A DNA stretch of 64,000 nucleotides from Aspidapion aeneum (Eukaryota > Arthropoda > Insecta > Coleoptera > Brentidae), in the NCBI GenBank assembly GCA_963576565.1, contig OY755042.1, forward strand, positions 101,054,185-101,118,184, given 5' to 3'. This document shows, piece after piece, positions 32,983 through 45,404 of the stretch. Position numbers and translations under genes: made by a program. The notes under the pieces were generated by a model. That model saw only the letters and a list, made by a program, of their open reading frames with translations. It had not been told where the DNA came from and ran no database searches. Numbering within the stretch: position 1 is the stretch's first letter; every line of letters begins with the position of its first letter.

Positions 32983-35640
32983 TATCTATTGACACCCATC
33001 AATTCTACGTTCGGGATAAAAATGTGGCGCGTATACATCTCAATTTGATCTTTAATAATCGCGCCACGATTTTAAAAATATCTAATGTACCAGTAACGCT
33101 ATTGGTACATCTAGACAGTAGTAATCTAGCAAATTATTTTTATATTTTTTGTGAAATTTTATAATAAAATCGTTTAACTAAAAAAAAATATATATAATTA
33201 TTTTATTGCAAAAAATCATGGCATTTTACTGAATCTCACCACATTAATTTAAGACCGAACAAAATAAAGTTTTTTACTCGGAGGAGGATTTTAGAGGAAA
33301 GATAAAATAAAAACTGTCATGCCGTACATATTAATTACTACACTAAACGTACGTCCTTAAACTCTAAGATACCTACTTATATAGCGTGCGTCTCACATAA
33401 AAGTAAGTACAGGGGGTCTTGTTAACTAGGAGGAAATTAGCGTCATTCCAAGGCCAGTGAAATGCTCTGTTTTTCTTATTAATTATTGATTTAAAAATTT
33501 CCAACTGCGGTGGCAAAAATATTCAAAACTAACCAAAATGTTAACAATTGATACTATTTTTACCGAAGATTTTAAATTTTTTTATAATTTTCGCTTGCGG
33601 CATCAAGTTTTTCAGTTTTTACCAAAATGTTTTTTCGCGGCGCCATGTGTTATAAAATTTTCGCTGCACCATTTCTTTGCAATTTTTTTTCTATAAGGGC
33701 GAAACAATTAACTCTCAACACTTAATAGATCCATCAGATGTTGGACCCTCGTTAGACTAAGCTTTCGAGCTACCCACGAACAAATACGAGAGAAACGAGA
33801 CCATTTTTACCCCTGTAGCTACGAAAACTTGTTGGGTGTATATAAGTTGAACATATATTGCTAAGCTTCTTTATTTTTCGCATTATTCTTTTGCAAAATG
33901 GCCCGGCTGGTTATCCTGTCCGAGGGCTTCATCGGTGCTAACTTTTTTACTTTAAAAGGCATTGAAACATCCAATATATGCCCAGGCGATGCCCTCGAAG
34001 TCCACTAACTTTGGTGAATAACATTTTTGACAACCCAAAAAAAGCTCCGGTCATTTTAAAGAATTTTTGACGACCTACCCAGCAATGGATCGGAAAAGCC
34101 TAGGCAACTCCCGCAAGGCCCGGGAAATGCCCAGACAATGCCCCCGCAATGCCCCGGAAGTGCCACTATATGTAGGCCAAATTATAAGACGACGTTGCGT
34201 CGCGTCTTCGACAAGATAGACGCTATACTGGGCTGACAACGAAGTAGCCCGAATGGTCACCCTAATTTTCTCAAGCCAATAAAATTATATGAAGAGCGGG
34301 CGTGTGTCGCGAAACAATGCATGTCTCGCGAGTTGACACGGGATCATTGCGTGAACAGTTTACTCAAGAGAAAGGGTAATAAAATACAAATACAGTGGTG
34401 GCCAATAAGAATGCCCTAAAACTGAATAAAGATCTGATCCTGCTCTAACTATAAAAAAAAGTAGAGGTATATTTAAACATTCAATCTATTTCTCATTTCA
34501 CAAGCTAGGGCAATTTTTCGCACCAAATGTTGTAGTGCCTTTCTGCCACGTTAAAAAAAAAAGATAATGTAGTTTTAGGCGACCAGTACTATTCGAAAGA
34601 GGGGTAAAATATTTCTATATGTGTTTTTTTTCATGGGGTTAGTTGGATAACTCTATAAAGCATTGGAAATTGTCACAGAAATATTAGCTTCTACTTTTGT
34701 CTTAAGATAATTCAGTCGTAAAAAAAGGTGAGCCTTATACCCCTCATCTACCTCACATCACTGTAATATTCTATTATTTTTTTAAGATTTAACTCAAAAA
34801 ACTATCAAAGTTAACAAAGTTAACAAAGTACATAACTTAAAATGTATACCTAGCTTATTTGATTAAAAGTTAAATATTACTTACTTACATTTTCATAAAC
34901 CCTGTTTTCCTATTTATTAGTTAAAAAAATAACGTTTTTCATATGAAATAAATTTAGAAAAAAAAACTTTTTGAAAACAAGCTTTTATAAAATGGACTAA
35001 AAAGCATAAAATAATATTTTGAGTGTTCTGATATCATAATAATAAAAGCGATGTTTTTTTTTCTTAATTTATTTTTTAATTTTTAGATTTGTCTATGCAT
35101 TTCAGCTTGCGCATCGATATTGCAGGGAGTCTTTCCTGTCAATTTTAAAATATCGGTCTTCGATGAGAAGGCCGTCCAACAAAGGCGACATATGCTAAAA
35201 CTGTCGTTATTATTATGATCATTATACGCAAGGATTAATTAATTTTGGTCGAGATCGAACAAACTAAAGCCTTACCTCTTCTACGCCCCCCCCCCCCTTT
35301 TTAGTGAGAGAGCATAAGAATTTTGAAATCAATCAGATACCTACGTGGAAGTCAGTTGAAAGTAATCAGAAAAACTTGACACTAAATCGTCCATTTTGAA
35401 TCCGCCATATTGAATTTTTGTAATCTGATTAAAAATTCGTAATTCTCATACTCAAAAACCCCCAGATACCAATTTTGGTTGAAATCGGACAAACTAAAGT
35501 TTTACCCCCTCTCCATCCCCCACGTTAGGGGGAGGTAGGTACCGGATGAAACCATATTATTGTATTGTCATCGGAACTAAGACGCTATGCGAAATTTGAA
35601 GTTAATTGGATGTTTGGAAGTTCTTCAAAAATGAGTTGCA
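32983..35640. other. Interior of the composite element, no gene
   Basis: AT-rich DNA. A single CAGTGGTGGCCAATAAGAAT at 34395 after TA resembles a Tc1-type end but has no partner. A GC-richer patch at 34070-34150 has repeated AATGCCC/CCGGGAA words. No protein family was recognised. Confidence 0.4.
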
Positions 35641-36781
35641 AGATTTGATTACATACATACCCACATACATACATACATACATACAGGTGAAGTTAAATAA
35701 AATCTTGTAATAATAAAAGGGCGTACACGCCAAATTCTAAAATACCTTCGAATAAAAAAAACCTTTAAAAATTTTTATATACCAGGTGGGCCAAAAAAAC
35801 CGAAAATTTTTTTTCATTATAACTTTTGAACTGTAGAATTGATTTTAATGGAACAAACTACACTTCGCAGCGAATTAATCAGACTTGATTAAATATATTT
35901 TTTTGCCGCCATCTCAAAATCCAAGATGGCAGACCAAATTAAAATGTAACCTTCAAAGATGCTCGTTTATTCTTTTGTTGCAAACATATTTTAATTATTT
36001 TTTTAAATTAGTAAGAAAACTACATTGTTGCCACGCACAACCAGGTACGAATCAGCAAAATCAGTTCAGTGGTTTATAAAAAAAATTTTTGTTTCAACCA
36101 TTGTTTTGCATATTATACGATTGCCTTACCAATCAAGTCTGTATTTATTTCCTTATAAATTCATTACTACTAAACCGATTTTAATGAAATAAAAAACATC
36201 CTAATGATTTTTTATTTCACTAAGATCGGTTCAGTAATAATGAGTTTATAAGGAAATGAATGCAGGCAGGATTAGCAATGCAATCGTATAATCTGTTAAA
36301 CAATGACTGAAATAAAAATAGATTTTTTGAGAACCATCAAACCGATTTTACCAGATTGTACTACTTTGTGCGAGCCAAAAGTAGTGCTTTTCCATAGATT
36401 AAAAAAAAACTAAAACATTGTCAGAAAACAAGAATTAACACGCCATCTTAAAGAATCAAGTATGATTCTGTCCGCCATCTTAAATTTTAGAATGGCTGTA
36501 AATTTTGATCATATAGTCTTTAAAAGGCAATCAATTTTGACCAGGAGTGAGAGAGCATGTGAATTGTGAAATCAATCAGATACCTACGTGGACGTCAGTT
36601 GAAAATAATCAGAAAAAATCGTCATTAAATCGTCCATTTTGAATCCGCCATATTGAATTTTTGTAATCAGATCAAAAATTCGTAATCGTCATTCCCAAAA
36701 ACCCCCAGATACCAATTTTGGTGGAAATCCGACAAACTAAAATTTTACCCCCTCTCCGCCCTCCACGTTAGGGGGGAGGTA

Positions 36782-36830
36782 GAGTCCCTGTATGTTGACT
36801 TATATCCAAATATGTCAACATACAGGGACC
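36782..36830. mobile_element. 49-bp hairpin insertion in one 270-bp unit
   Basis: A stem GTCCCTGTATGTTGAC / GTCAACATACAGGGAC with a 14-base AT-rich loop is flanked by TTAGGGGGGAGGTA (36768-36781) and TTAGGGGGAGGTA (36831-36843). Neighbouring 270-bp units lack both the hairpin and one copy of the flank, which directly shows an insertion with a 13-14 bp duplication. Confidence 0.7.
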
Positions 36831-37769
36831 TTAGGGGGAGGTAGGCAGTCAGTGATACCACATTGTTGGATTTTCATCGGAACTATAACGGTATGCGAAA
36901 TTTGAAGTCAATCGGATACGTGGAAGTCAGTTGAAAGTAATCAGAAAAACTTGACACTAAATCGTCCATTTTGAATCCGCCATATTGAATTTTTGTAATC
37001 TGATTAAAAGTTCGTTATCCTCATCCTCAAAAACCCCCAGATACCAATTTTGGTGGAAATCCAACAAACTAAAATTTTACCCCCTCTCCGTCCACCAGGT
37101 TAGGGGTGAGGTAGGCAATCAGTTATACCACATTATTGAATTGTCATCGGAACTATAACGGTATGCGAAATTTGAAGTCAATCGGATACGTGGAAGTCAG
37201 TTGAAAGTAATCAGAAAAACTTGACATTAAATCGTCCATTTTGAATCCGCCATATTGAATTTTTGTAATCTGATTAAAAGTTCGTTATCCTCATCCTCAA
37301 AAACCCCCAGATACCAATTTTGGTGGAAATCCAACAAACTAAAATTTTACCCCCTCTCCGTCCACCAGGTTAGGGGTGAGGTAGGCAATCAGTTATACCA
37401 CATTATTGAATTGTCATCGGAACTATAACGGTATGCGAAATTTGAAGTCAATCGGATACGTGGAAGTCAGTTGAAAGTAATCAGAAAAACTTGACATTAA
37501 ATCGTCCAATTTGAATCCGCCATATTGAATTTTTATAATCTGATCAAAAATTCGTAATTCGCATACTCAAAAACCCCCAGATACTAATTTTGGTTGAAAT
37601 CGGACAAACTAAAGTTTTACCCCCTCTCCATCCCCCACGTTAGGGGGAGGTAGGTACCGGATGAAACCATATTATTGTATTGTCATCGGAACTAAGACGC
37701 TATGCGAAATTTGAAGTTAATCGGATGTTTGGAAGTTCTTCAAAAATGAGTTGCAAGATTTGATTACAT

Positions 37770-37805
37770 ACATACCCACATACATACATACATACATACA
37801 TACAA
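37770..37805. repeat. ACAT microsatellite
   Basis: CATACATACATA tract; an equivalent tract at about 35650-35685 belongs to the duplicated upstream copy. Confidence 0.8.
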
Positions 37806-38976
37806 GTGAAGTTAAATAAAAGCTTGTAATAATAAAAGGGCGTACACGCCAAATTCTAAAATACCTTCGAATAAAAAAAACCTTTAAAAATTTTTATATA
37901 CCAGGTGGGCCAAAAAAACCGGAAATTTTTTTTCATTATAACTTTTGAACTGTAGAATTGATTTGAATGGAACAAACTACACTTCGCAGCGAATTAATCA
38001 GACTTGATTAAATATATTTTTTTGCCGCCATCTCAAAATCCAAGATGGCAGACCAAATTAAAATGTAACCTTCAAAGATGCTCGTTTATTCTTTTGTTGC
38101 AAACATATTTTAATTATTTTTTTAAATTAGTAAGAAAACTACATTCTTGCCACGCACAACCAGGTACGAATCAGCAAAATCAGTTCAGTAATTTATAAAA
38201 AAAAATTTCATCCTTTGATTTTTTATTTCACAAAGATCGGTTCAGTAATAATGAGTTTATAAGGAAATGAATGCAGGTAGGATTAGCAATGCAATCGTAT
38301 AATCTGTTAAACAATGACTGAAATAAAAATAGATTTTTTGAGAACCATCAAACCGATTTTACCAGATTGTACTACTTTGTGCGAGCCAAAAGTAGTGCTT
38401 TTCCATAGATTAAAAAAAAACTGAAACATTGTCAGAAAACAAGAATTAACACGCCATCTTAAAGAATCAAGTATGATTCTGTCCGCCATCTTAAATTTTA
38501 GAATGGCTGTAAATTTTGATCATATAGTCTTTAAAAGGCAATCAATTTTGACCAGGATGTTATTTATTTCATTAAAATCGGTTCAGTATTAATGAATTTA
38601 TAAGGAAATAAATGCAGACATGATTGGCAATCGTATAATATTCAAAACAATGGTTGAAACAAAAATATATTTTTTTAGAACCACCGAACCGATTTTGTTA
38701 ATTTGTACCTTGTTGTGCGTGGCAAGAATGCAGTTTTTTTATAGATTTAAAAAAAATAATTAAAACGTGTTCGCAACACAAGAATAAACGAGAATCTTTG
38801 AAGGGTACAATTTAATTTCATCCGCCATCTTGCATTTTGAGATGGCGGACAAAAAAATATATTTATTTAAATGTCTGATTAATTCTCTGGCAAGTGCAGT
38901 TTGTCCCATTAAAATCGATGGTATAATTCAAATGTTATAATGAAAAAAAAATCCGGTTTTTTTTGGTCCACCCAGT

Positions 38977-39924
38977 AGTTTAAAAAAACAAGTTCAACAC
39001 CTAGAATGTTTGTTGCAAATATAGCTCCTATCGTCTGTTTCATAAGGGCGTAAAACGTTTTTAGCTCCTTTAAAATTTAGGAAATAGCCTTAACGCCTTT
39101 CTGTCTGTCTGTTTAAACCGTGGATATAAATTTTTTAGTAAATTTTTGTCTCCCAGCAAATATTAACATAACCATATAAAATATGCGACATTTCTCAAAT
39201 TTTCATAAAAATCCAAAAAATGGTTATAAAACTATGACCTTTTAAAAATTTAAATTTTACTTATTCTGTTAATTTGCAATTGCATCCGCTCTGGGTTTAT
39301 TTTCACGGATCACCCAAATATTATAAAACAGAAAATTAAATCGACCTGGGTAGGTACGTATTTATTAATCAGTCTACATACCTACTTCAAATATTACGCG
39401 TTTCGCTTGACCTTCGACCGGCCGCATTCGCGTTGACGACAGCCGACGTTAACACCCGATGACACCTGATTCAATTTTTGTTTTGTACGCGCGCCTATGG
39501 TTTTTCGTGCAAGACTCGATCGGCGCGGCTTACCTACTTCTTTATAAATTAAATTCGAAGAAGATATGTACGATATTCACGTTATAACAAGGGCTCGAGA
39601 TTTTCTACATGCGTTGTCCTTCTTGTCCAGTTATTTCTTCGATGACGAAAGAAAACCCGGCAAGAAACGCCACTGTTAAAGATAATCTGTCGTACGTCAC
39701 ACCGCACCCCGCCAACCCTAAAACCATGCGTGTTGTCAATCTATCAGCAATTTCTACGAGTTGCCTCAGTGCGCACTAAGTGTATCTCTGTCGTTTTTCA
39801 AAACAATAATTTAGAAAAGGACGAAGATACACCCATTGTGTGTCTCATAAAGGTTACGTAGCGAGCCTGAGAAAGATGCAGCTAGCTGAAGTGAAGACTC
39901 GGACAGGCGTAAAAGCAGGGAGCA
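38977..39924. other. Right interior of the composite element
   Basis: Less AT-rich than its surroundings (especially 39400-39840), with no recognised coding motif. CACGGATCACC occurs at 39303-39313 as a half-site of the micro-hairpin family. The region could be the original 5' end or promoter of the 9 kb element. Confidence 0.35.
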
Positions 39925-40078
39925 AGTTGTTTCTGTTATGTTCTGGCTCTCTCGAAGTTTCCTTGTCACTTCTGCACCGGCGGAACAACTTGTTTCGGAA
40001 ATTCATACCTGTTCCGACTTGCTCCGGGCACAGACCTGTTCCGAAAAGAACAGGTACTGCTCCGGAGTGCCATCCCTA
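39925..40078 (-). repeat. Right terminal arm of the 9 kb element
   Basis: Contains repeated CTGTTCCG, GGAACAACTTGTTTCGG and TGCTCCGG words and ends in GTGCCATCCCTA, inverted relative to the left end at 31030. The two overlapping plus-strand open frames here are repeat translations. Confidence 0.6.
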
Positions 40079-40173
40079 CTTCAAACCCATCGAGACTTGG
40101 AGCCTCGAGGTAAAACTGGATGATCCACTCTAAAGTGGAAATGTTCAGGAAGCTGAAATTGTTTTAAACGGTA

Positions 40174-40665
40174 AAGTCTTTGCAGTCAATTGAAATACCT
40201 CCTAATACGGGGTTCTATCGATTTCATGTAATTTTTCTTGATTCTGTCCTTCAAAAGTTATCAAAAGTCATATAAAATGATCCTGGTATAATTTCAACCC
40301 TACCGACAGAGAAGAGCCGCGGGTCTTCTCGGTCCGACCACAAAGTATTTGTTTTCCGACCGACCGAGCCCAGGTGGATGGACGGCACCTGATTGGTAGA
40401 TTTTTTTGAGATGCGCTTTTAATTGCTTTCAGGTGTGTCTTTCGGGACCTCTTTAGTCGGCAGTATGCCGAATTAGAAAATAAATGAGTGTCGTTCCTGT
40501 AGGTGTAGGAATAGTAAGTTTTATTATCTATTTTTATTTCTTTAGTTTACGCCATAATGAAATGAAATAATTTTAATGAGTATCTACCGCCGCCCATGTC
40601 ACTTTCTATAAATGATATGCCGATGGTCGGTTTTTATCTTTGTTCAATTGACTTTGCAATCACTA
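40174..40665 (-). mobile_element. 492-bp MITE, copy 2 of the 5535 family
   Basis: Inverted relative to 5535-6019: shared blocks include GGTATAATTTCAACCCTACC, CAGGTGGATGGACGGCACCT and GACCATCGGC. TA lies at both ends (40172-40173, 40666-40667). Its right end abuts the GTACGT-rich array. Confidence 0.75.
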
Positions 40666-40985
40666 TACGTACATTTTAGGTACTACATACGTTCCATGTA
40701 CGTCTGGAGTACGTACATTTTACGTTTAATTGGACGTAACTAGTACGAGTTTTTACGTACACTGTACGTAACTAGTACCAGTTTTTTACGTACATTGTAC
40801 GTACATTCGTCCAAAATACGTCGGATGTACGTACATACTACGTACTTCAGTACGTCCATAAAATAATGGCTAAAGTTACGTTCCTACGACGTACATATGT
40901 GAACGTAAGTCCGAAAATATCTGTACTATGTACGTATACTACTTCGCAGAGTTACGTACAATGTACGTACATAGTACGAACTTGT
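40666..40985. repeat. GTACGT-rich array
   Basis: At least twenty irregularly spaced TACGTAC, ACGTACATT and AGTACGT words in 320 bp, with partial 45-bp periodicity (CGTAACTAGTAC occurs twice). The repeated palindrome allows multiple small hairpins. Smaller blocks flank the 2.8 kb transposon. Confidence 0.7.
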
Positions 40986-42740
40986 GCTGTATATATTTTC
41001 TTGCAAGAATCGATCTAATAATTTATATAATCAATGACTACATAATCGAAATCTAAGTACAAAAATAAAACGGGATTGACATATTTAAGAAAATGGAGAA
41101 TATGAAAATCACATGGGGAAAAAGTTTTTTGCCCAAAGAATCGTTAGGCAATCTTATTTAATCGGTTGTTTGTTGGAAAATTTTAAAGCTTAAAATAAGC
41201 GCTCTAGGTGTGTTTGCAGGTAGAAATGATCGCACTGTACACAAACACTGCAAGCGTTTGCTGCGAGACAACCTAATGCAGAGTCATACCTAAAATTTGC
41301 TTATATAGATATTTCCAAAATAAAAAGTGCACTCATTGTATAAAATTGTTGAAACGTTGCATTTGACATGTCGTAGGTTTTTGACAATTTTAAGACGCAC
41401 TACCCAAAAAGTTTTGAGAGTATTTCTAAGCTAATAAATTAGAGCAACTGCTAGTAAAATATAACTTTTCAGATAAGCATAAGCAAAAATCAAAGAAGAA
41501 TGAACCTTTAATAATGAATTTCTTTTGCATTTGATAGCTTGATAAGGTTTACCAAATTAGTTAGTTAGGTATTACTGATTTTGCTATCTGATATCTCTAT
41601 TTCGAGATATAGAGTAAAAACTCAAAATTTTATCGGTCGGTTTGCTCAACTTTGCAGTATCTTTTTTCAAAAGAAATGGGTTTGCACCGACTCTGTGAAG
41701 TAACCGAATAGAAAAATTCAAAACTTTCTGAGATATTGTTATTTAAAGTTTTAAGGTTAAACGCTGATATCTCGAACACCACTAAACCGATAAAAATTTT
41801 ATGATTTCAATTTTTTTATAGGATGGACTTTGCCTTTAACTCCCGTAAAAAAAAGGTAGGGAGAGGTACCATAAAAACTCGATAAAAAAATATTTGTTGA
41901 ATTTTTTACGCTGACATCATTATTTTTACAATTATTATAAGTTTTTTTGGTTGCTGGGAATAACGCGGGCCCTCAATTCAAATTTTTGCATTCAGGACAA
42001 ACCCGATATTTGGTGCCCTCTAAAAATAAGTTGAAATTGCCTCTGCGAAACATATTTTGTAGTTCCTAATTGCGTTATTTTTAACGCTTTTGGCACCCCT
42101 GGATTGTTAATTCCCGGGTGATCGCCATGATTGCTCTGCCTTAAAAACCCGGCGCTGAATAATTTCATCATTGAAAAATCATTAAATATATTGCTCTTGT
42201 TAAGGAGTTAAGGGTCGTTAAGGAGTTAAGGGTCGTCTGGACAACCGACAAATTAATACGAAAATATCAGTTACGCCTTTCTTGCTAGGCCTGGTGCGAG
42301 ACAGTATTATCACGGATCACCAAACTGTGGTAGATGGCGTGGATTACTTCAAGATCGACCTTCGTCAACTTTGCAGATTTTGCCATCTTCCATATAAATA
42401 TAACCATGGGTTTTTTTGACAAAATATGAAAAGAGCAAGGCCGTACCTAGAAAACAATTTCCGCGGGGAGGGATTAAAAAAATCAAATAAAATGTTGGAT
42501 TTTTTTTGCTGAGTAATCTTTTTAATCACAATTTATCGAATATTTTGGGTACGACCATGGCAAATTTTTTACCAAAATATTTTTTTTCCGACTAATCTTT
42601 CTGCGCCTCCGTTTTTTCAGAAAAGTGCTTAATTTTCTAAAATTTTGGCAACGTAGCAATTCTTTTTAATTTTCCAGTAGGTAGTTGGGTAATTTATATT
42701 ACGATTTTTTCCTTTGTCTAGGTAGGTATATGGGCCTATC
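40986..42740. other. No gene recognised
   Basis: AT-rich, with no coding motif. A half-site CACGGATCACC lies at 42311-42321. Confidence 0.4.
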
Positions 42741-42903
42741 CTTAAATTACATAACGCTCAAGGGTAGGGGGGAGGGGGGGTTTGGCCTTGCGTTACACTT
42801 AATGTTTTTGAATTTGTTTTTTCTTGAAAATGCGTTACAAAGGGGGTGGAAGGGGGGGGTCCAAAATCCTGAATTTTTGCGTTACGTTAATTATGTGAAG
42901 GCA
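42741..42903. mobile_element. Short repeat, TTAAATTACATAACG family, copy 1
   Basis: Begins TTAAATTACATAACGCTCAA, has a G-run segment, the word CACTTAATGTTTTTG, and ends GCGTTACGTTAATTATG. A related copy is at 50928-51070, and a poorer one may lie at about 43878-43965. Ends are loosely inverted. Class not assigned. Confidence 0.55.
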
Positions 42904-42954
42904 ACTTATCCATCCCCCCCCCCCAGGCCTAAATTTTTTAAAGCATTTATATAG

Positions 42955-43035
42955 CATAAAATCATGAGGTCTCGGGCCCTTCCAAGACTGTCGCGCCCGC
43001 CCCCAAAAGACATATTCCTGGATGCGCCACTGCCT
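42955..43035. mobile_element. Partial hAT-like MITE end
   Basis: CATATTCCTGGATGCGCCACTG matches the right end of the MITE family at 12119 and 55032, preceded by the same G/C-rich segment; a matching left end was not found. Confidence 0.5.
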
Positions 43036-45396
43036 CCTATAATAATATTTTGCGGATTAAATTTGATGCTTCAGTCCCCCAAAATGGTCAAGATAGTTGC
43101 GCTCCTGAATATATGTTAAAAGTATATTTAAAATTAGAAAAATGGGCGTAAAAAATTGGTTGCACGTTGTCGCCCTAAGCTCCAGCCGCGCCCCTGGGTA
43201 TAGGTACCTAAAAATGTTTTGTCTTAATAAATAAAATAAACAAAACATATTATAATATTGTCCTTAAATTCATTTGGCGCCAAAACAGTTACCATGTTTC
43301 TTTTTCGACAGATGCTTGCATTAAATTAAAGTTTATGTTTTAAAATATTCTGGGCTTTTCCGGTTAGGTACAATTTACATAAAAATAAAACATAATTAAA
43401 AATCGTTTTGAATTATGGAGCTAATCCCATAGATAACCCTTAAATACTTTATTATTTTCTGGAAATTTTGAATTAGCAAAATTATTTTGAATTTTTTCAG
43501 GTAAACATCCAGTTCTGTTGACAACATTCACACTGTTGCCAGTTGGCTTTGTTTAAATCAGATATCTGAGGTTACTTGGACAATTTTCCTTATAAAACAA
43601 AGTAAGTCAGAATCGATTTACGCATTGTTTAGGAAAAGGTACCCGTCACACGCAACATTGCCTGTGCCAAAGAGGCAGTGTTGCCCGTAGTACGATTTAA
43701 ACGCATTTATACGATTTTCTGTGTTGCGATCAGTCGACTGAAGAAGGTTAGTACTATTTGTAAGAAAAAGGGCAGTAACCAACCCAAGTGCATTTTCAAG
43801 AAAAACTATATTAAAGTTCGAATACTATTTTATAAATACCCACAAAGACGCTGTTTTAACAACGCGCAAAGAGGGTTAGTGGTTCATAGCGTTATATTCA
43901 GTTTTTTCTTGAAAAGGCGTTAAAAAGGGTTAGGGGGCTTTATTTTGCATTACGTATTTATGAATTTACCCAAACACTACTTCCTGTGTAAACACTTTTA
44001 CCTTTTTGACGAAAATGATATTTTTGACCACATAATTTTCTATTTAGATCAGGTCAAGTTTCTGATTGGCATTAATATTAAAATGACAACCTAATGTAAA
44101 GGAAACAAATCGGAGGGTTGACAGTTCGTACTGAGCAAAGACAAATTTTAATGCTTTCAAAGATTATGTTATTGCAACCTATACCTGAATGTGTTTTTTA
44201 ACGGTACTTTACTGTATTTGCCGTATAATAATTTATAAATAACAACCCAACGCAAAAGAAACATAATTCTTGCAGTTTCATTGTTGCTAACGAGTATTAT
44301 TTCATTTTAATAAGAAAAAAAAATATTGACCAAAAGCAAAAACCTGCATTCGGACGAAGACGAAAAGGTTAGGGACAAAAGTATAATTTTTTTATTGCGA
44401 TAGAGATTTTCTATCTGGGGTTGGTCCTGTTAATGATTATTTTGATATAAATTTTAACAGCGGTCCTAAAATAATGACGTCATATGGTAGAAAATAGACA
44501 ATGATTGGTTGCAGTTGAAATTCAAAACCTTTAATCTTGGTTTTATTTTATATTAAGTTTCTCTGTTTTTAATAAAACATACGGCTTTTTAAAAAACCCA
44601 TAAAACAGCAAAAAAAATATTTAAAACGGCCTAAAAATATATTTTCAGAGGTTATATTTACACTTCCAGGCAGGTTCTAAAATTTTCCAACCACCATATT
44701 GAAAATTGAAAAATCGTTTGGGGACATGTTTTCGGATGAGATCTGTTTCGGACGTAGGCATTTCAGATTATAAAACATATTTTCATTTGGAAATCCAATA
44801 CTTATTTAAAAATTTTTGAGTAATCTTGGTGAAATTAACCACGTTCTCGCTTCCAGGCCAAAAAGTATTTAAAAAAAATAGGAATAATAATTTCTGGGCC
44901 TAAGGCATAGGCATACCCAAAGAGGGGTGGAGCTCGCCTACAGGATGGTAAAATTAACTTTCTTTTCGATTTTTTGTTGTATTATCTTCAACCTACATAT
45001 TATACAGAATGTTTATTTTTTTATTTTGTTATTTTTGCCCAAACTGTTTGTCTATTTTGTGAATTCTGGTCGAAGATTGTAATTTTTGTCTCTATTTTTA
45101 TTTACTTTTAGATTTTTAAAACAAAGTTGTACACACAACAGTTCCTACGTAATTCCTACCTTTATTTTTTTAATTTTAGCTTGCATTTTGAAAATTTCAA
45201 TTGAATATTTCCATAATACTAACAACAAAAATGTACCTACAAGTAAATGATCTTCGAATTAACGACAGTCCAAGAATTTTGCACTAATTGTATGATTGCA
45301 TTGAATACCGTTACAGTAATCAAATTAACGATAGTAACGAATATATAAAATTATTACTCAGTCAACACCTCTACTAAGGGGCCATTTTAGATATGT
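43036..45396. other. No gene recognised
   Basis: AT-rich DNA without recognised coding, RNA or clear repeat features. Short open frames (43057-43248 minus, 43678-43923 plus) have no known motif. Confidence 0.4.
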
Positions 45397-45404
45397 ACCT
45401 AAAC

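Larger units (their letters stand above)
35784..38976. mobile_element. Inverted-repeat element containing 270-bp repeats and a 2.1 kb duplication
   Basis: Ends CCAGGTGGGCCAAAAAAACC and complement of GGTCCACCCAGT mark inverted arms: about 35784-36240 is repeated inverted at about 38560-38976. The interior holds three units with a 270-bp period (CCATTTTGAATCCGCC near 36966, 37236 and, slightly changed, 37506; an earlier one at 36634 is 62 bp longer through an insertion). The segment 35380-36080 recurs directly at 37500-38190, offset about 2119 bp, so identical 64-codon frames at 35885 and 38004 are repeat-borne, not genes. Confidence 0.75.
31030..40078. mobile_element. 9 kb composite element with TAGGGATGGC ends and 8-bp duplication
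   Basis: The left end TAGGGATGGCCGGAGCAG and the complement of the right end (TAGGGATGGCACTCCGGAGC) are inverted, and both ends continue in CTGTTCCG/CGGAACAG-rich arms of about 150 bp. CTTCAAAC lies immediately outside both, at 31022-31029 and 40079-40086. The 8-bp duplication fits hAT-like insertion. No transposase was recognised in the interior, which is largely filled by other repeats (31740-32260, 32559-32982, 35784-38976). Either this is one large element that has accumulated insertions, or a short one stretched by nested events. Confidence 0.65.

Noticed and set aside
35885..36079. Open frame repeated almost identically at 38004-38198
   Set aside because: The two copies are part of a 2.1 kb repeat duplication and the frame has no family motif.
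39840..40133. Two overlapping plus-strand frames of 97 and 61 codons
   Set aside because: They translate the CTGTTCC/GGAACAG repeats of the right arm of the 9 kb element.
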